Below are positions 55,277 to 63,722 of a DNA stretch of 64,000 nt, in pieces. The stretch comes from Candidatus Melainabacteria bacterium MEL.A1. Its GTDB lineage: Bacteria > Cyanobacteriota > Vampirovibrionia > Gastranaerophilales > Gastranaerophilaceae. Where the stretch lies: positions 496,001 through 560,000 of the forward strand of contig CP017245.1 in the NCBI GenBank assembly GCA_001765415.1, written 5' to 3'. The notes beneath the pieces were generated by a model. The model was not told the DNA's origin and did no database searches. It was given only the letters and a program-made list of their open reading frames with translations. Every line of letters begins with the position of its first letter. Positions within the stretch are counted from its first letter, which is position 1. Made by a program: the position numbers and the translations under genes.

Positions 55277-56338
55277 TTAATACTTCACTTTTAACGGATA
55301 GTTTTTAGGAATTTTCCAACCATTATATTGGATTAAAGCTCCACATAATGATTTATCCATCTTATTATCACTCTTTTTACAAGCATTATACAATCCGCTT
55401 TCTGTTCCATTCCACCCTGATTTATACGGTTCAAACCCTTTTTTATAAAAATAAGGGCTATCAGCTGTTGGAACATACATAAAACTAAAAGAACAAACTC
55501 CTCTGCTATTTTCTTCTGAACCAGCCATTTTAATACATCTGTCACGTGATGTCGTATAATAAATCCAATCTCGCATAGCAGTAGCTTGATTTGCTTTTAA
55601 ACAAGAACCGTCTGCAAATTCAAATACCGGCAATCCGTTATCGTAATCAACTCCAACTGTTTTTACGTACGGTGCAAGATAAGTATTCCACCATTTTTCA
55701 ACACCTGAAGAGCCATTTATAGGCTTTCCATTCTCATCAGTTTCAATATTATTTGTATCTTGATACCAATCAGACCTATCACCAAAATCAACCTCTGCAC
55801 GAACAATAGCCTGATTTATTGTTGAATAGAATTTTTCTAATCTTGTTTCGACAACTTGCCTATTATGACTTTCTATTAACGTTGGCAACGTCATTGCAGC
55901 AACTACTCCAATGATACCGAGAGTTATTAACACTTCTGCAAGGGTGAAGGCTCTACACCAATGCCTGTAGTATGAACCAACACTGTCACAGAGGGCTACG
56001 TGCGTAGCACCTGATTTTCTTAGTGAATGGTGAGTAGTGAATAGTGAGTAGACCTTATCACTTAGAAATTTGAGAGAGGGTTCACAATTTATCAATTCAT
56101 GACTTAACCCTCTCTCGCATGCGTAACTCGTTTCACTCGAACGCTTGCTCTCTCTCCCAAGAGAGAGAACTTTTTTACCAAAACATGTCATTGCGCACTT
56201 GTTGCGCAATCTATTTAAATTCTCGTCATCTTGAGCGGTGCTACGCACGTAGCCCACTGCAATAATATTGCATTCTTTTGCAAATATTCGTGTTTGCACT
56301 GCGAAAGATCGCAATATTGATAAAATTTCACCAACCAT
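55277..56338 (-). CDS. pilin-like gene with long in-frame repeat insert, out of frame with its SD-bearing start (locus D)
   Basis: Open frame of 353 residues from an internal ATG at 56338 without SD; the frame stays open upstream to the G10 tract. The pilin motif RAFTLAEVLITLGIIG starts at residue 129. Upstream residues come from repeats: RMVGEILSILRSFAVQTRIF, GYVRSTA, and HVALCDSVGSYYRHWC, shared with loci A and the genes at 45.9 and 49.4 kb. C-terminus YNGWKIPKNYPLKVKY. The SD-bearing start at 56538 (MKFKENKLI) is one base out of frame across the G10 run at 56502-56511. With 11 or 8 G, the locus 55277-56538 is one frame. As read it is OFF. Confidence 0.7.
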   Translation of the reverse strand: MVGEILSILRSFAVQTRIFAKECNIIAVGYVRSTAQDDENLNRLRNKCAMTCFGKKVLSLGRESKRSSETSYACERGLSHELINCEPSLKFLSDKVYSLFTTHHSLRKSGATHVALCDSVGSYYRHWCRAFTLAEVLITLGIIGVVAAMTLPTLIESHNRQVVETRLEKFYSTINQAIVRAEVDFGDRSDWYQDTNNIETDENGKPINGSSGVEKWWNTYLAPYVKTVGVDYDNGLPVFEFADGSCLKANQATAMRDWIYYTTSRDRCIKMAGSEENSRGVCSFSFMYVPTADSPYFYKKGFEPYKSGWNGTESGLYNACKKSDNKMDKSLCGALIQYNGWKIPKNYPLKVKY

Positions 56339-56370
56339 GCGATACTTCGGACTGTTGTCCTCAGTATGAC
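56225..56370. repeat. 146-bp element with terminal inverted repeats
   Basis: Begins GTCATCTTGAG and ends CTCAGTATGAC. It contains GCTACGCACGTAGC (56240-56253). Nearly identical to 17584-17723; a shorter relative is at 50232-50317. Size and ends resemble a MITE. No transposase in the window. Confidence 0.7.
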
Positions 56371-56490
56371 AATAAACCCCTCTCTGAAATTTGTAAGTTC
56401 GCTCTTGCTCACTAACAAATTTCTTCTCTCCCCAGAGGGCGAGATTATTAAATGCTTCGATTAGGCTAAAATCTTGATTATGAGAGGGTT

Positions 56491-56538
56491 TTAGACTATT
56501 GCCCCCCCCCCAATGAGCTTGTTCTCTTTGAATTTCAT
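56491..56538 (-). other. SD-bearing leader frame with poly-G tract, copy D
   Basis: ATG at 56538, SD AGAGAGGAA; reads MKFKENKLIGGGAIV and stops at 56491-56493. The MKFKENKL start differs from loci A/B, but the G10 tract and everything after it are the same sequence type. Confidence 0.7.
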
Positions 56539-56573
56539 ACTAAATTCCTCTCTTTCTTCCTATTAACAGTTCT

Positions 56574-56602
56574 ATTTTAACAGATTTTTTATTGTTTTTC
56601 AA
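56574..56602 (-). promoter_or_regulatory. promoter of pilin-like locus D
   Basis: TTGAAA (56597-56602), 17 bp, TAAAAT (56574-56579) on the minus strand, matching loci A and B although the surrounding sequence differs. Confidence 0.65.
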
Positions 56603-56664
56603 GTGGTTGCCCAAATTCTTCCCTATTTGTCATAGGAAAGATGTCCAAAGGGCAGATGGGTGAC

Positions 56665-56755
56665 ATATCCCTGACGGGATAGCACCCACCTAACCTCCCT
56701 CATTAGGGAGGAAAAGAATTTCCTTGATACGGTCTATTAACAATTCACCAATCAC
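56665..56755. repeat. partial copy of the pilin-associated repeat block
   Basis: Contains CGGGATAGCACCCACCTAA and TTCCTTGATACGGTCTA as in blocks A and B but lacks the central part. It is followed at 56763-56806 by the GATACGGACTTTTCACG repeat. These fill most of the gene-free stretch 56539-56900. Confidence 0.75.
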
Positions 56756-56900
56756 TTATTCATACAGATACGGACTTTTCACGTTTCACTTCCCACTTTT
56801 CACTAAAAACTACTGCTTCTACTACCACCTTTACCACTGAAAAATTTATCTCATATAAAAAGATGTGTACTTTTTTATTATAATCATTATTATATAAGAT

Positions 56901-57428
56901 ATGAAGAAAATTTTATCAATATTTCTTATACTATTTTTTTCCGGCAACTTAGCTCTTGCAGACGGCGATTTGTGGGATAATTTCGGAGATCAAAACACTT
57001 ACGGGCAACAAGCCGTAACGGATCAGGATTTTCAAAAAGCTCTTGAGAGCAAAAAAGGGAAAAAGAAAAAAGATAAAAATATTCCAAAAGGCAAAAGTTT
57101 TTCACAAAGCAATGAAACCGAAGCTATTGCAAACACATCTAAGGAACTTCCGGTTTTATTAATTCCACTAACCCTCAAAATTGGCGATGGATTAATTCCA
57201 ATAGGACATTATCAAATTGAAGGAGCAAAAGAGAATAATCAAATATTTTTAAAACTTTATCAAGGGCATACACTTATGGCAAAACTTCCGGCAGAAGAAA
57301 CAAATGATGACTTTGGTGAACAAACAATAAATTTTGTAAAACTTATCCCGCACGGTGACTACCACATCAAAATCATTTATGGTTGTCTTGATTTTAACGC
57401 TTATTCAGTAATTGACATTGCAGAATAG
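56901..57428 (+). CDS. secreted protein of unknown function
   Basis: 175 residues with a Sec signal peptide (MKKILSIFLILFFSGNLALA, cleavage before Asp21). A Lys-rich low-complexity stretch (KGKKKKDKNIPKGK, about residues 52-65) is followed by a beta-rich domain (LPVLLIPLTLKIGDGLIPIG onward). No family recognised. It stands 36 bp before deoB. Confidence 0.6.
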   Translation: MKKILSIFLILFFSGNLALADGDLWDNFGDQNTYGQQAVTDQDFQKALESKKGKKKKDKNIPKGKSFSQSNETEAIANTSKELPVLLIPLTLKIGDGLIPIGHYQIEGAKENNQIFLKLYQGHTLMAKLPAEETNDDFGEQTINFVKLIPHGDYHIKIIYGCLDFNAYSVIDIAE

Positions 57429-57464
57429 TATTGCTAAAATTAAGACAAGAAAAGGGGTAAAAAT

Positions 57465-58643
57465 ATGAAACGAGCAATTGTTATGGTTATCGATTCTATG
57501 GGTACTGGCGCAATGCCTGATTGCCGAGAATTTAACGATATTCCGGAATGTAACACACTAAAACACGTATGCGAATTTAACAATGGATTGCATGTTCCTA
57601 ATATGGGAAAAATGGGATTAGGAAATATTCAAGACTACGAAGGGATTAAAAAAGAACCTAATCCGACTGCGCAATACGGAATTATGGAAGAAAAATCGAA
57701 AGGCAAAGATACAACAACCGGTCACTGGGAAATGGCGGGAATTATATCTAAAAAACCTTTTGCAACTTTTCCAAACGGTTTTCCAAAAGAACTTGTTGAT
57801 GAATTTGTAAAAGAAACAAATTGTGGCGGAATTTTAGCAAACAAACCAGCAAGCGGAACCGCAATTATTGCAGAACTAAATGAAGAACACCACAAAACTA
57901 AATTCCCGATTGTTTATACAAGCGCAGATAGCGTTTTTCAAATCGCAGTTGACACTGATTTAATTCCACTGGAAACTCTTTACCAATGGTGTACAATTGC
58001 AAGAAAAATTTTAGATGAAGGTGACTGGAACGTATCAAGAGTAATTGCAAGACCTTACAAGATTATTGATGGCAAACCAACAAGAATTTCTAAAGACAGA
58101 AGGGATTATTCAATGGTTCCGCCTCATTCTGTCTTGAACGAAATAAAAGACAAAGGTGCAAAAGTTATTGGTATAGGAAAAATTGAAGATATTTTTTCTA
58201 AATCTGGAATTACTCACGCAATCCACACTGGATGTAACAAGGAAGGCTTGGAATTAACTCTAAAAGCAGTAAAAAATGAGTTGAATTTAGATGAAATCGC
58301 TTATGACAAAAACGCAAAATACTCTAACCCAAATTCTTTTATATTCACAAACCTTGTAGATACAGACATGCTTTTCGGTCACAGAAACGACGCAAAAGGA
58401 TATGGTAAAGCTATTGAAGAAATAGATACATATGTTGATGACATAATTGATGCAATGAACGATAACGATTTGTTAATAATCACTGCAGATCACGGTTGCG
58501 ACCCGACAGTTCCAGGAACTGATCACACTAGAGAATATGTTCCTATTCTTATTTTTCATAAAAACGGGAATGGCGAAAACTTAGGTATGATAAAAGGTTT
58601 TGACTATATCGCAGACAGGATTAAAAATTGGTTAGAAATATAA
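57465..58643 (+). CDS. deoB: phosphopentomutase
   Basis: 392 residues. Interconverts (deoxy)ribose 1- and 5-phosphate in nucleoside salvage. Alkaline-phosphatase-type metalloenzyme: metal ligands in VIDSMGTGAMPDC and ITADHGCDPTVPGTDHTREY; the catalytic Thr lies in GKDTTTGHWEM. SD AAAGGGG. No other deo genes nearby. Confidence 0.95.
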   Translation: MKRAIVMVIDSMGTGAMPDCREFNDIPECNTLKHVCEFNNGLHVPNMGKMGLGNIQDYEGIKKEPNPTAQYGIMEEKSKGKDTTTGHWEMAGIISKKPFATFPNGFPKELVDEFVKETNCGGILANKPASGTAIIAELNEEHHKTKFPIVYTSADSVFQIAVDTDLIPLETLYQWCTIARKILDEGDWNVSRVIARPYKIIDGKPTRISKDRRDYSMVPPHSVLNEIKDKGAKVIGIGKIEDIFSKSGITHAIHTGCNKEGLELTLKAVKNELNLDEIAYDKNAKYSNPNSFIFTNLVDTDMLFGHRNDAKGYGKAIEEIDTYVDDIIDAMNDNDLLIITADHGCDPTVPGTDHTREYVPILIFHKNGNGENLGMIKGFDYIADRIKNWLEI

Positions 58644-58752
58644 TATTTTTAAAAATTTCATATCCAAACAATTGAAATTTAAAATCTTTTATATTATAAT
58701 TAAGTTTGTGAAGAAATTCACGATTGTATATAACTATAAGGAGAAAGTAGAA

Positions 58753-58929
58753 ATGACAGTAACAGTAAACGATTCTTGTATCGGATGCGGCGCTTGTGAA
58801 TCAATTTGTGACGCAGTATTTTCAGTAGATGGAACTGCTCAAGTTGATGAAGCAGCTGTTGCAGATAACATGGATTGCGTTAAAGAAGCAGCAGAAGCTT
58901 GCCCTGTATCAGCAATCGAAGTTGAATAG
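58753..58929 (+). CDS. single-cluster ferredoxin
   Basis: 58 residues from the ATG at 58753 (SD AAGGAG); the longer frame to 58672 has no SD. Cluster ligands come from CIGCGAC plus a distant CP (EACPVSAI). Two additional Cys (in ESIC and MDC) could form the disulfide seen in related single [4Fe-4S] ferredoxins. Strongly acidic. Monocistronic with its own terminator; a general low-potential electron carrier. Confidence 0.95.
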   Translation: MTVTVNDSCIGCGACESICDAVFSVDGTAQVDEAAVADNMDCVKEAAEACPVSAIEVE

Positions 58930-58953
58930 TTTAATTATTTAACATAAAATAAG

Positions 58954-58985
58954 AAAAGTCCGGCAAATAGTCGGACTTTTTTGTT
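58954..58985 (+). terminator. terminator of the ferredoxin gene
   Basis: AAAAGTCCG (58954-58962) pairs with CGGACTTTT (58972-58980), followed by a T-run. Confidence 0.85.
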
Positions 58986-59005
58986 TATAAAAATTTATTG
59001 AAAAA

Positions 59006-59476
59006 TTAATTTCTGTATTCACAAACAAAAACAATTTTTCTTCTCTTAATTTCATCCATATTCATATTATCAACAGGCGTAACGTTTCCATCAGAATCAA
59101 CATTTCCCTCAATTGAACAAACATATTTATCAGTAATTGTTGGAGAAGATGATTTTTGAGATTGTCTTGCCTCTATATCGTTAAATCTTGAATTCATCCT
59201 GTCTTCCAGAATTTTCAAATCTCTTGATATATCATCAGAGGAATTATTATTTGACATATCGCTGTTATATCTGCTATCGCTATATTCTTCCTTATCTCGC
59301 TCTCTATCTTTGTAATTGTCATAATCCTCATCTTTTTTAGAATATTCATCAGAAGATTTTTTATCTCCTTTATATTTGCTCATCATCATAGGTGCGCTCA
59401 AAATCATCACAACACCAAGAATAATAACAAGTATAATTGCATAACCCATTGTAGACATAGCATTTTTTCTAATCAT
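59006..59476 (-). CDS. membrane-anchored charged protein
   Basis: 156 residues. One N-terminal membrane helix (about residues 10-32, MGYAIILVIILGVVMILSAP) followed by a highly charged, Asp/Lys/Tyr/Ser-rich low-complexity region (about 35-95), then a compact end with two Cys (CSIEG, VCEYRN). The start resembles a bitopic anchor rather than a prepilin leader, because no FTLAE motif is present. No family recognised. It lies downstream of pckA on the same strand, past a terminator. Confidence 0.55.
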   Translation of the reverse strand: MIRKNAMSTMGYAIILVIILGVVMILSAPMMMSKYKGDKKSSDEYSKKDEDYDNYKDRERDKEEYSDSRYNSDMSNNNSSDDISRDLKILEDRMNSRFNDIEARQSQKSSSPTITDKYVCSIEGNVDSDGNVTPVDNMNMDEIKRRKIVFVCEYRN

Positions 59477-59514
59477 CTTAAAACATCCTCTTTTTGGAAA
59501 TCATTATAACATAT

Positions 59515-59546
59515 AAAAAAGACGGGTTCAACAATTAAAACCCGCC
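59515..59546 (-). terminator. terminator of pckA
   Basis: On the minus strand GGCGGGTT pairs with AACCCGTC (59521-59528 with 59539-59546), followed by six U. Confidence 0.85.
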
Positions 59547-59569
59547 TTTACATTTTATTTTTTGATAAA

Positions 59570-61219
59570 CTATGCTTTTACCTCATTAACAACAGCTACC
59601 AATGCTGCAAGAGCATCATCAGGAAGTTTGTCAATTCCGGCTTTTTCAGTTTCTCTTGATTTAACAAAAGCAATTCTGTCATTCATACGAGCAACAAATT
59701 GTTCAGCATATTCTTTGTTAGCAAAAGATGTTTCAAATCCCTCAATATCCATAATTTCGATATCAGAGAAATTTTCCCATTTATGGAAATTAGCTTTTCC
59801 TTCAACAATTGCTTCAATAATACCCAAAGTATGAGCAGGTTTAACCTTTGTTCCCATAAATTCACCAGTATTCAAGATGTAACAATCAACACCATCTTCA
59901 ATCAATTGTTTAAACCTTGTGTAATCAACTGCCAACGGATAAACTCTAAACGGGTTAGCATAAGGTTCAACAACAAGAGCATTAGGATCAACACCTGCAG
60001 CTAATCTTTCTGCTGATGAACGTTTTGTAGCTAAAGTTGCACCCATAGCAGAACCCAAAGAAGCACCCGACAATTTTAACACAGGCGGAATTGTTGGATC
60101 TTTCATTAACCAGAAAATAGCATTAATAGGTTCATTAATTCTATCAACTCTGTTTGGTGACCACAATTTTGATTTCACTGCACGACCGTTACCGTTTCTA
60201 ATATCTTCTGTTACAGAAACAACTTTTCCATCAGCCAATGCAATTGCCCCTGCATTTTGTTGAGTAAGAATATATTTGTTATCCTCACAACCAATCGGAT
60301 AATCCGCAGTTTTATCGAAATATGCAGGTTCTAACGCAATTGAGTATTTATCATGAACGTTAATGATAAACGCATCATCGTGCAATACCGTAATATTATA
60401 TTTGTTATTATGTTTTGCGTGAGTAATAGTTGATTTTCCAGAACCAGACAAACCAAACACCGCAACTTGGAAAGATTTTCCTCCATCTAAATTGTAACGT
60501 TTCATACCACCGTGACAAGATGCGTAACCGTTACGAGCTGCACAACCCCACGCTAGAGTAAGAGTACCTTTTTTGTGTTCACCAAAATATCTCATACCCA
60601 AAATAGCAGCACAATTATGTTCCGGGTCAAAGAATGTCAATCCGTAAGGAAAATCAGGGTGTGACCAATCAGGATCAGAGAATACATAGATATCGCCTTC
60701 AGGCAATTCTCTTGATTCTGAATACATATTAGCATAAGCTTCATTAATATATTGGAAGTTCAACATCCATGAATACATGATGTTTTCAAAACCCTCCGGA
60801 ATTAACAAATGAGCTTTAATCATATAATCTTCATCAAGCCCAACAACCGCTTCTGTTCTATACATCAACCTATCACGAGTATTATAAACTGCTTCACGAA
60901 TAATTGGTAATAAATATTTCAAATCACAATTTGGTTCACCAACTATTTTTCTAGCAGCAGCACATCTACCAACAACTGTACCATCATTGAACAACAATTG
61001 ATTTGCTCCTTGAGGAAGTCCTATTTTTTCAGGTTTGTAAACCGGCATACCAGTTAATTCAATAGTTCCTGGACTACTTTTAGCTAATTTATAAGCCTCA
61101 GAAACCGATTTAATTTCCTCTACATTATTGCCAAAAAACGGTGCAGTAATAGTTGCACGTGCAGCTGACATCATCTTTTTCAATTCTTCAGAATTAGTAA
61201 AAAATTCCTTTGTTGCCAT
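59570..61219 (-). CDS. pckA: phosphoenolpyruvate carboxykinase (ATP-type)
   Basis: 549 residues from the ATG at 61219 (SD GGAG six bases upstream). Converts oxaloacetate and ATP to phosphoenolpyruvate, or runs in the fermentative direction. The kinase-1 P-loop is VFGLSGSGKSTITHAKHN, with the metal-binding VLHDDAFIIN following. GVDPNALVVEPYANPFRVYP and GEFMGTKVKPAHT are further conserved blocks. Long N-terminal domain as in the ATP-dependent family. Well expressed by codon appearance. Confidence 0.92.
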   Translation of the reverse strand: MATKEFFTNSEELKKMMSAARATITAPFFGNNVEEIKSVSEAYKLAKSSPGTIELTGMPVYKPEKIGLPQGANQLLFNDGTVVGRCAAARKIVGEPNCDLKYLLPIIREAVYNTRDRLMYRTEAVVGLDEDYMIKAHLLIPEGFENIMYSWMLNFQYINEAYANMYSESRELPEGDIYVFSDPDWSHPDFPYGLTFFDPEHNCAAILGMRYFGEHKKGTLTLAWGCAARNGYASCHGGMKRYNLDGGKSFQVAVFGLSGSGKSTITHAKHNNKYNITVLHDDAFIINVHDKYSIALEPAYFDKTADYPIGCEDNKYILTQQNAGAIALADGKVVSVTEDIRNGNGRAVKSKLWSPNRVDRINEPINAIFWLMKDPTIPPVLKLSGASLGSAMGATLATKRSSAERLAAGVDPNALVVEPYANPFRVYPLAVDYTRFKQLIEDGVDCYILNTGEFMGTKVKPAHTLGIIEAIVEGKANFHKWENFSDIEIMDIEGFETSFANKEYAEQFVARMNDRIAFVKSRETEKAGIDKLPDDALAALVAVVNEVKA

Positions 61220-61332
61220 ATTCATCTCCTTTGCTAAACACTCCATTTAGTGTATAAAATACATTAACCAACTTGATAGTAGCACAAAACTCAACGCATG
61301 GCAAGATTATTTTTGAGCTTATCAAGAACAAT

Positions 61333-61959
61333 TTACTTGTAAACATCTTGCAAACTATGAACACCTTTTTTTTCAACAGGTAAACAATAAGTTACATTCG
61401 GGTGAAAATAATAATTCCCATTTGGACTTTTCATAATCACAAGACTAAACAAATCATATCCGGCTTTATTTGGAAATACAGAGCCATTGCTGTCAACAGC
61501 AAATAACGGTTTTTGCTGTTTTGCCGGTTGGTTAAATACTGTCAAATTTGTTTCATCATTCATTACAAAAACTTGATCATATCTATTCATCATATTTTCT
61601 GAAAATCCTGCACAAGTTGGAGTTTGTGCATATTTTTTATAAACCGGCAAACAACCTTTTTTTAAAGCATTATCTTTACAATATTTTGTTACTTTTAAAT
61701 TTGTTGCAAAGTTTTTATAAAACCTATCACATCCATCTATTTTTGAAGGAATATTTTTGTCAGAACTGAAATAACAACCTGTATCACCCGACATATCATC
61801 TACGGTAAGCAATAGGGCTTGAGAATACGCAGAATACAGTTTTTTAAACGACACAATGGCAGCCTTATCAACAAAATACAAAGTCAAATGCACAGAAACA
61901 ATCAATAATAAAATAAGATAAACTCCACTTAAAATCAAAAGTCTGATTTTATTTTGCAT
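61333..61959 (-). CDS. pilin-like protein lacking the FTLAE processing motif
   Basis: 208 residues. A single N-terminal helix (residues 7-28) is preceded by MQNKIR and contains no FTLAEV motif, so prepilin peptidase should not cleave it. The rest follows the pilin-like family: IVSFKKLYSAYSQALLLTVD resembles the paralogues' first mature helix, and AVDSNGSVFPNKAGYDLFSL is the shared signature. Six or more Cys suggest disulfides. The ATG follows the ilvB stop without a gap, so it is translated with ilvB. Probably a membrane-tethered derivative of the family. Confidence 0.65.
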   Translation of the reverse strand: MQNKIRLLILSGVYLILLLIVSVHLTLYFVDKAAIVSFKKLYSAYSQALLLTVDDMSGDTGCYFSSDKNIPSKIDGCDRFYKNFATNLKVTKYCKDNALKKGCLPVYKKYAQTPTCAGFSENMMNRYDQVFVMNDETNLTVFNQPAKQQKPLFAVDSNGSVFPNKAGYDLFSLVIMKSPNGNYYFHPNVTYCLPVEKKGVHSLQDVYK

Positions 61960-63582
61960 CTACAAAAGCTCCTTTGGTTCTATTGCAAAATCAACAATAA
62001 CAGTTCCATTTGATGACAACGCACCATTTACAGCTTTTTCGATATCTTCTGTTTTTTCTACCCTAATTGCTTTTGCACCATAGCTTTCAGCTAATTTTAT
62101 AAAATCAGGATTAGAAATCTTTGTACCATAATAACGTTCATCACAAGTCTTTTCTTGGAATTGGCGAACCATTCCCAAATAACCGTTATTCAAAACAAAA
62201 ATTTTAACAGGTAAATTGTAATCAACACAAGTTGCCAATTCCTGAATATTCATCTGAAAAGAACCATCACCAGCTATACAAATAACAGGCTTGTTCTCAG
62301 CAACGCAAGCCCCAATTGCGGCAGGGAAACCAAATCCCATAGTTCCCAAGCCTCCAGATGTAATAAATTTATGGGGAGCATTGAATTTCAAATACCTTGC
62401 TGCCCAAACCTGATGTTGCCCAACTTCGGTTGTTATAACAAGATTTTTTCCAGCTAAACATTCTTGAATTTTCTCTAAAACTTCAAATGAGTGCATTTTT
62501 TCAGTTCTTTTTAAAGGTACTTTGTTTCCACTTTCAAGATTTTGTGCCTCTTTTAACCATTGTGAAAAATCTAAAGTCAGTGACAGACCTAATTGTTTAT
62601 TCAATTTTTCAAGAACAATTTTGGCATCTTCAACAACTCCAATTTTTGCAGGAATAATCTTTGAAATCTCTTTTTCATCAATATCAATATGAATTAATTT
62701 TTTCGTTAAATCATCTTTTTTAAAACAACAAGTAATCCTGTCATTAAAACGAGTTCCGATAGCAATGACCAAATCACTTTCTCTGACTGCTTGATTAGCA
62801 GCATATTGTCCAAAAATCCCAATCATTCCGATATAATTTTCATCATCTTCCGGATAACTTCCTAACCCCATCATTGAAACAACAACTGGAATATTCAAAG
62901 ATTTTACAAAATCAAATAAATCCTGTGTAGCTCCTGACTGGATAACTCCGCCACCGGCAAGCAATATCGGCTTTTTTGAAATTTTGATTGCATCTATAAT
63001 TTCTACAACATTTGAATTTGAAACATCATTCTCAAATTCAAACTTTTCACCTACAAACTCTGTTTCTTCTAAAAAAACATTCTTTGTAATATCAATCACA
63101 ACAGGACCTTTTCTTCCTGACATTGCTGTTTTAAAAGCATCTTTTACAGTTTGTTCTAAATCTTCTACATTTCTTACCTGATAACCTTTTTTAGTACAAG
63201 ATTTAGTAATATCAATAATATCAACTTCCTGAAAAGCATCTTTATGCAACAATTCCGAAGAAACCTGTCCTGTAATAACAACAAGCGGATAATTATCTAA
63301 ATAAGCGTTTGCAACACCTGTAACAATATTAGTAGCACCAGGCCCAGAAGTCACAAGAGCAACTCCACACTTTCCAGTAACTCTTGAATATCCTTCTGCA
63401 GCATGCACTGCTGCCTGTTCGTGCCGCATCAAATAATGTTTGATTGAATTTTGTTTAGATAATTCATCATAAACATTCAAAACAATTCCACCCGGATAGC
63501 CAAAAATAGAGTTTACACCCAAATTTTCTAATGTTTTTAATAAGATTTTAGCCCCTGTAAGTGTCTTTGTTAATGTCTGCAT
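61960..63582 (-). CDS. ilvB: acetolactate synthase large subunit
   Basis: 540 residues from the ATG at 63582 (SD GGAG eight bases upstream); the longer frame to 63654 is rejected. First common step of valine/leucine/isoleucine synthesis. N-terminal FGYPGGIVLNVYDEL with catalytic Glu in MRHEQAAVHAAEGYSR; FAD-type middle domain; ThDP-binding VICIAGDGSFQMNIQELATC and NNGYLGMVRQFQ. No ilvN follows; instead a pilin-like gene starts immediately after the stop. Confidence 0.94.
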   Translation of the reverse strand: MQTLTKTLTGAKILLKTLENLGVNSIFGYPGGIVLNVYDELSKQNSIKHYLMRHEQAAVHAAEGYSRVTGKCGVALVTSGPGATNIVTGVANAYLDNYPLVVITGQVSSELLHKDAFQEVDIIDITKSCTKKGYQVRNVEDLEQTVKDAFKTAMSGRKGPVVIDITKNVFLEETEFVGEKFEFENDVSNSNVVEIIDAIKISKKPILLAGGGVIQSGATQDLFDFVKSLNIPVVVSMMGLGSYPEDDENYIGMIGIFGQYAANQAVRESDLVIAIGTRFNDRITCCFKKDDLTKKLIHIDIDEKEISKIIPAKIGVVEDAKIVLEKLNKQLGLSLTLDFSQWLKEAQNLESGNKVPLKRTEKMHSFEVLEKIQECLAGKNLVITTEVGQHQVWAARYLKFNAPHKFITSGGLGTMGFGFPAAIGACVAENKPVICIAGDGSFQMNIQELATCVDYNLPVKIFVLNNGYLGMVRQFQEKTCDERYYGTKISNPDFIKLAESYGAKAIRVEKTEDIEKAVNGALSSNGTVIVDFAIEPKELL

Positions 63583-63722
63583 AAAACTAACTCCATAATT
63601 CAACAAATAAATTCTACCACAGGGAAATAGTTTATGCAAAGAGATACACTTCATATTTTATTACATTTTGGCAAAATTTTATTATTTGGAGTTTTAAAAC
63701 GCATAAAAAAGGAGGATTTCAC

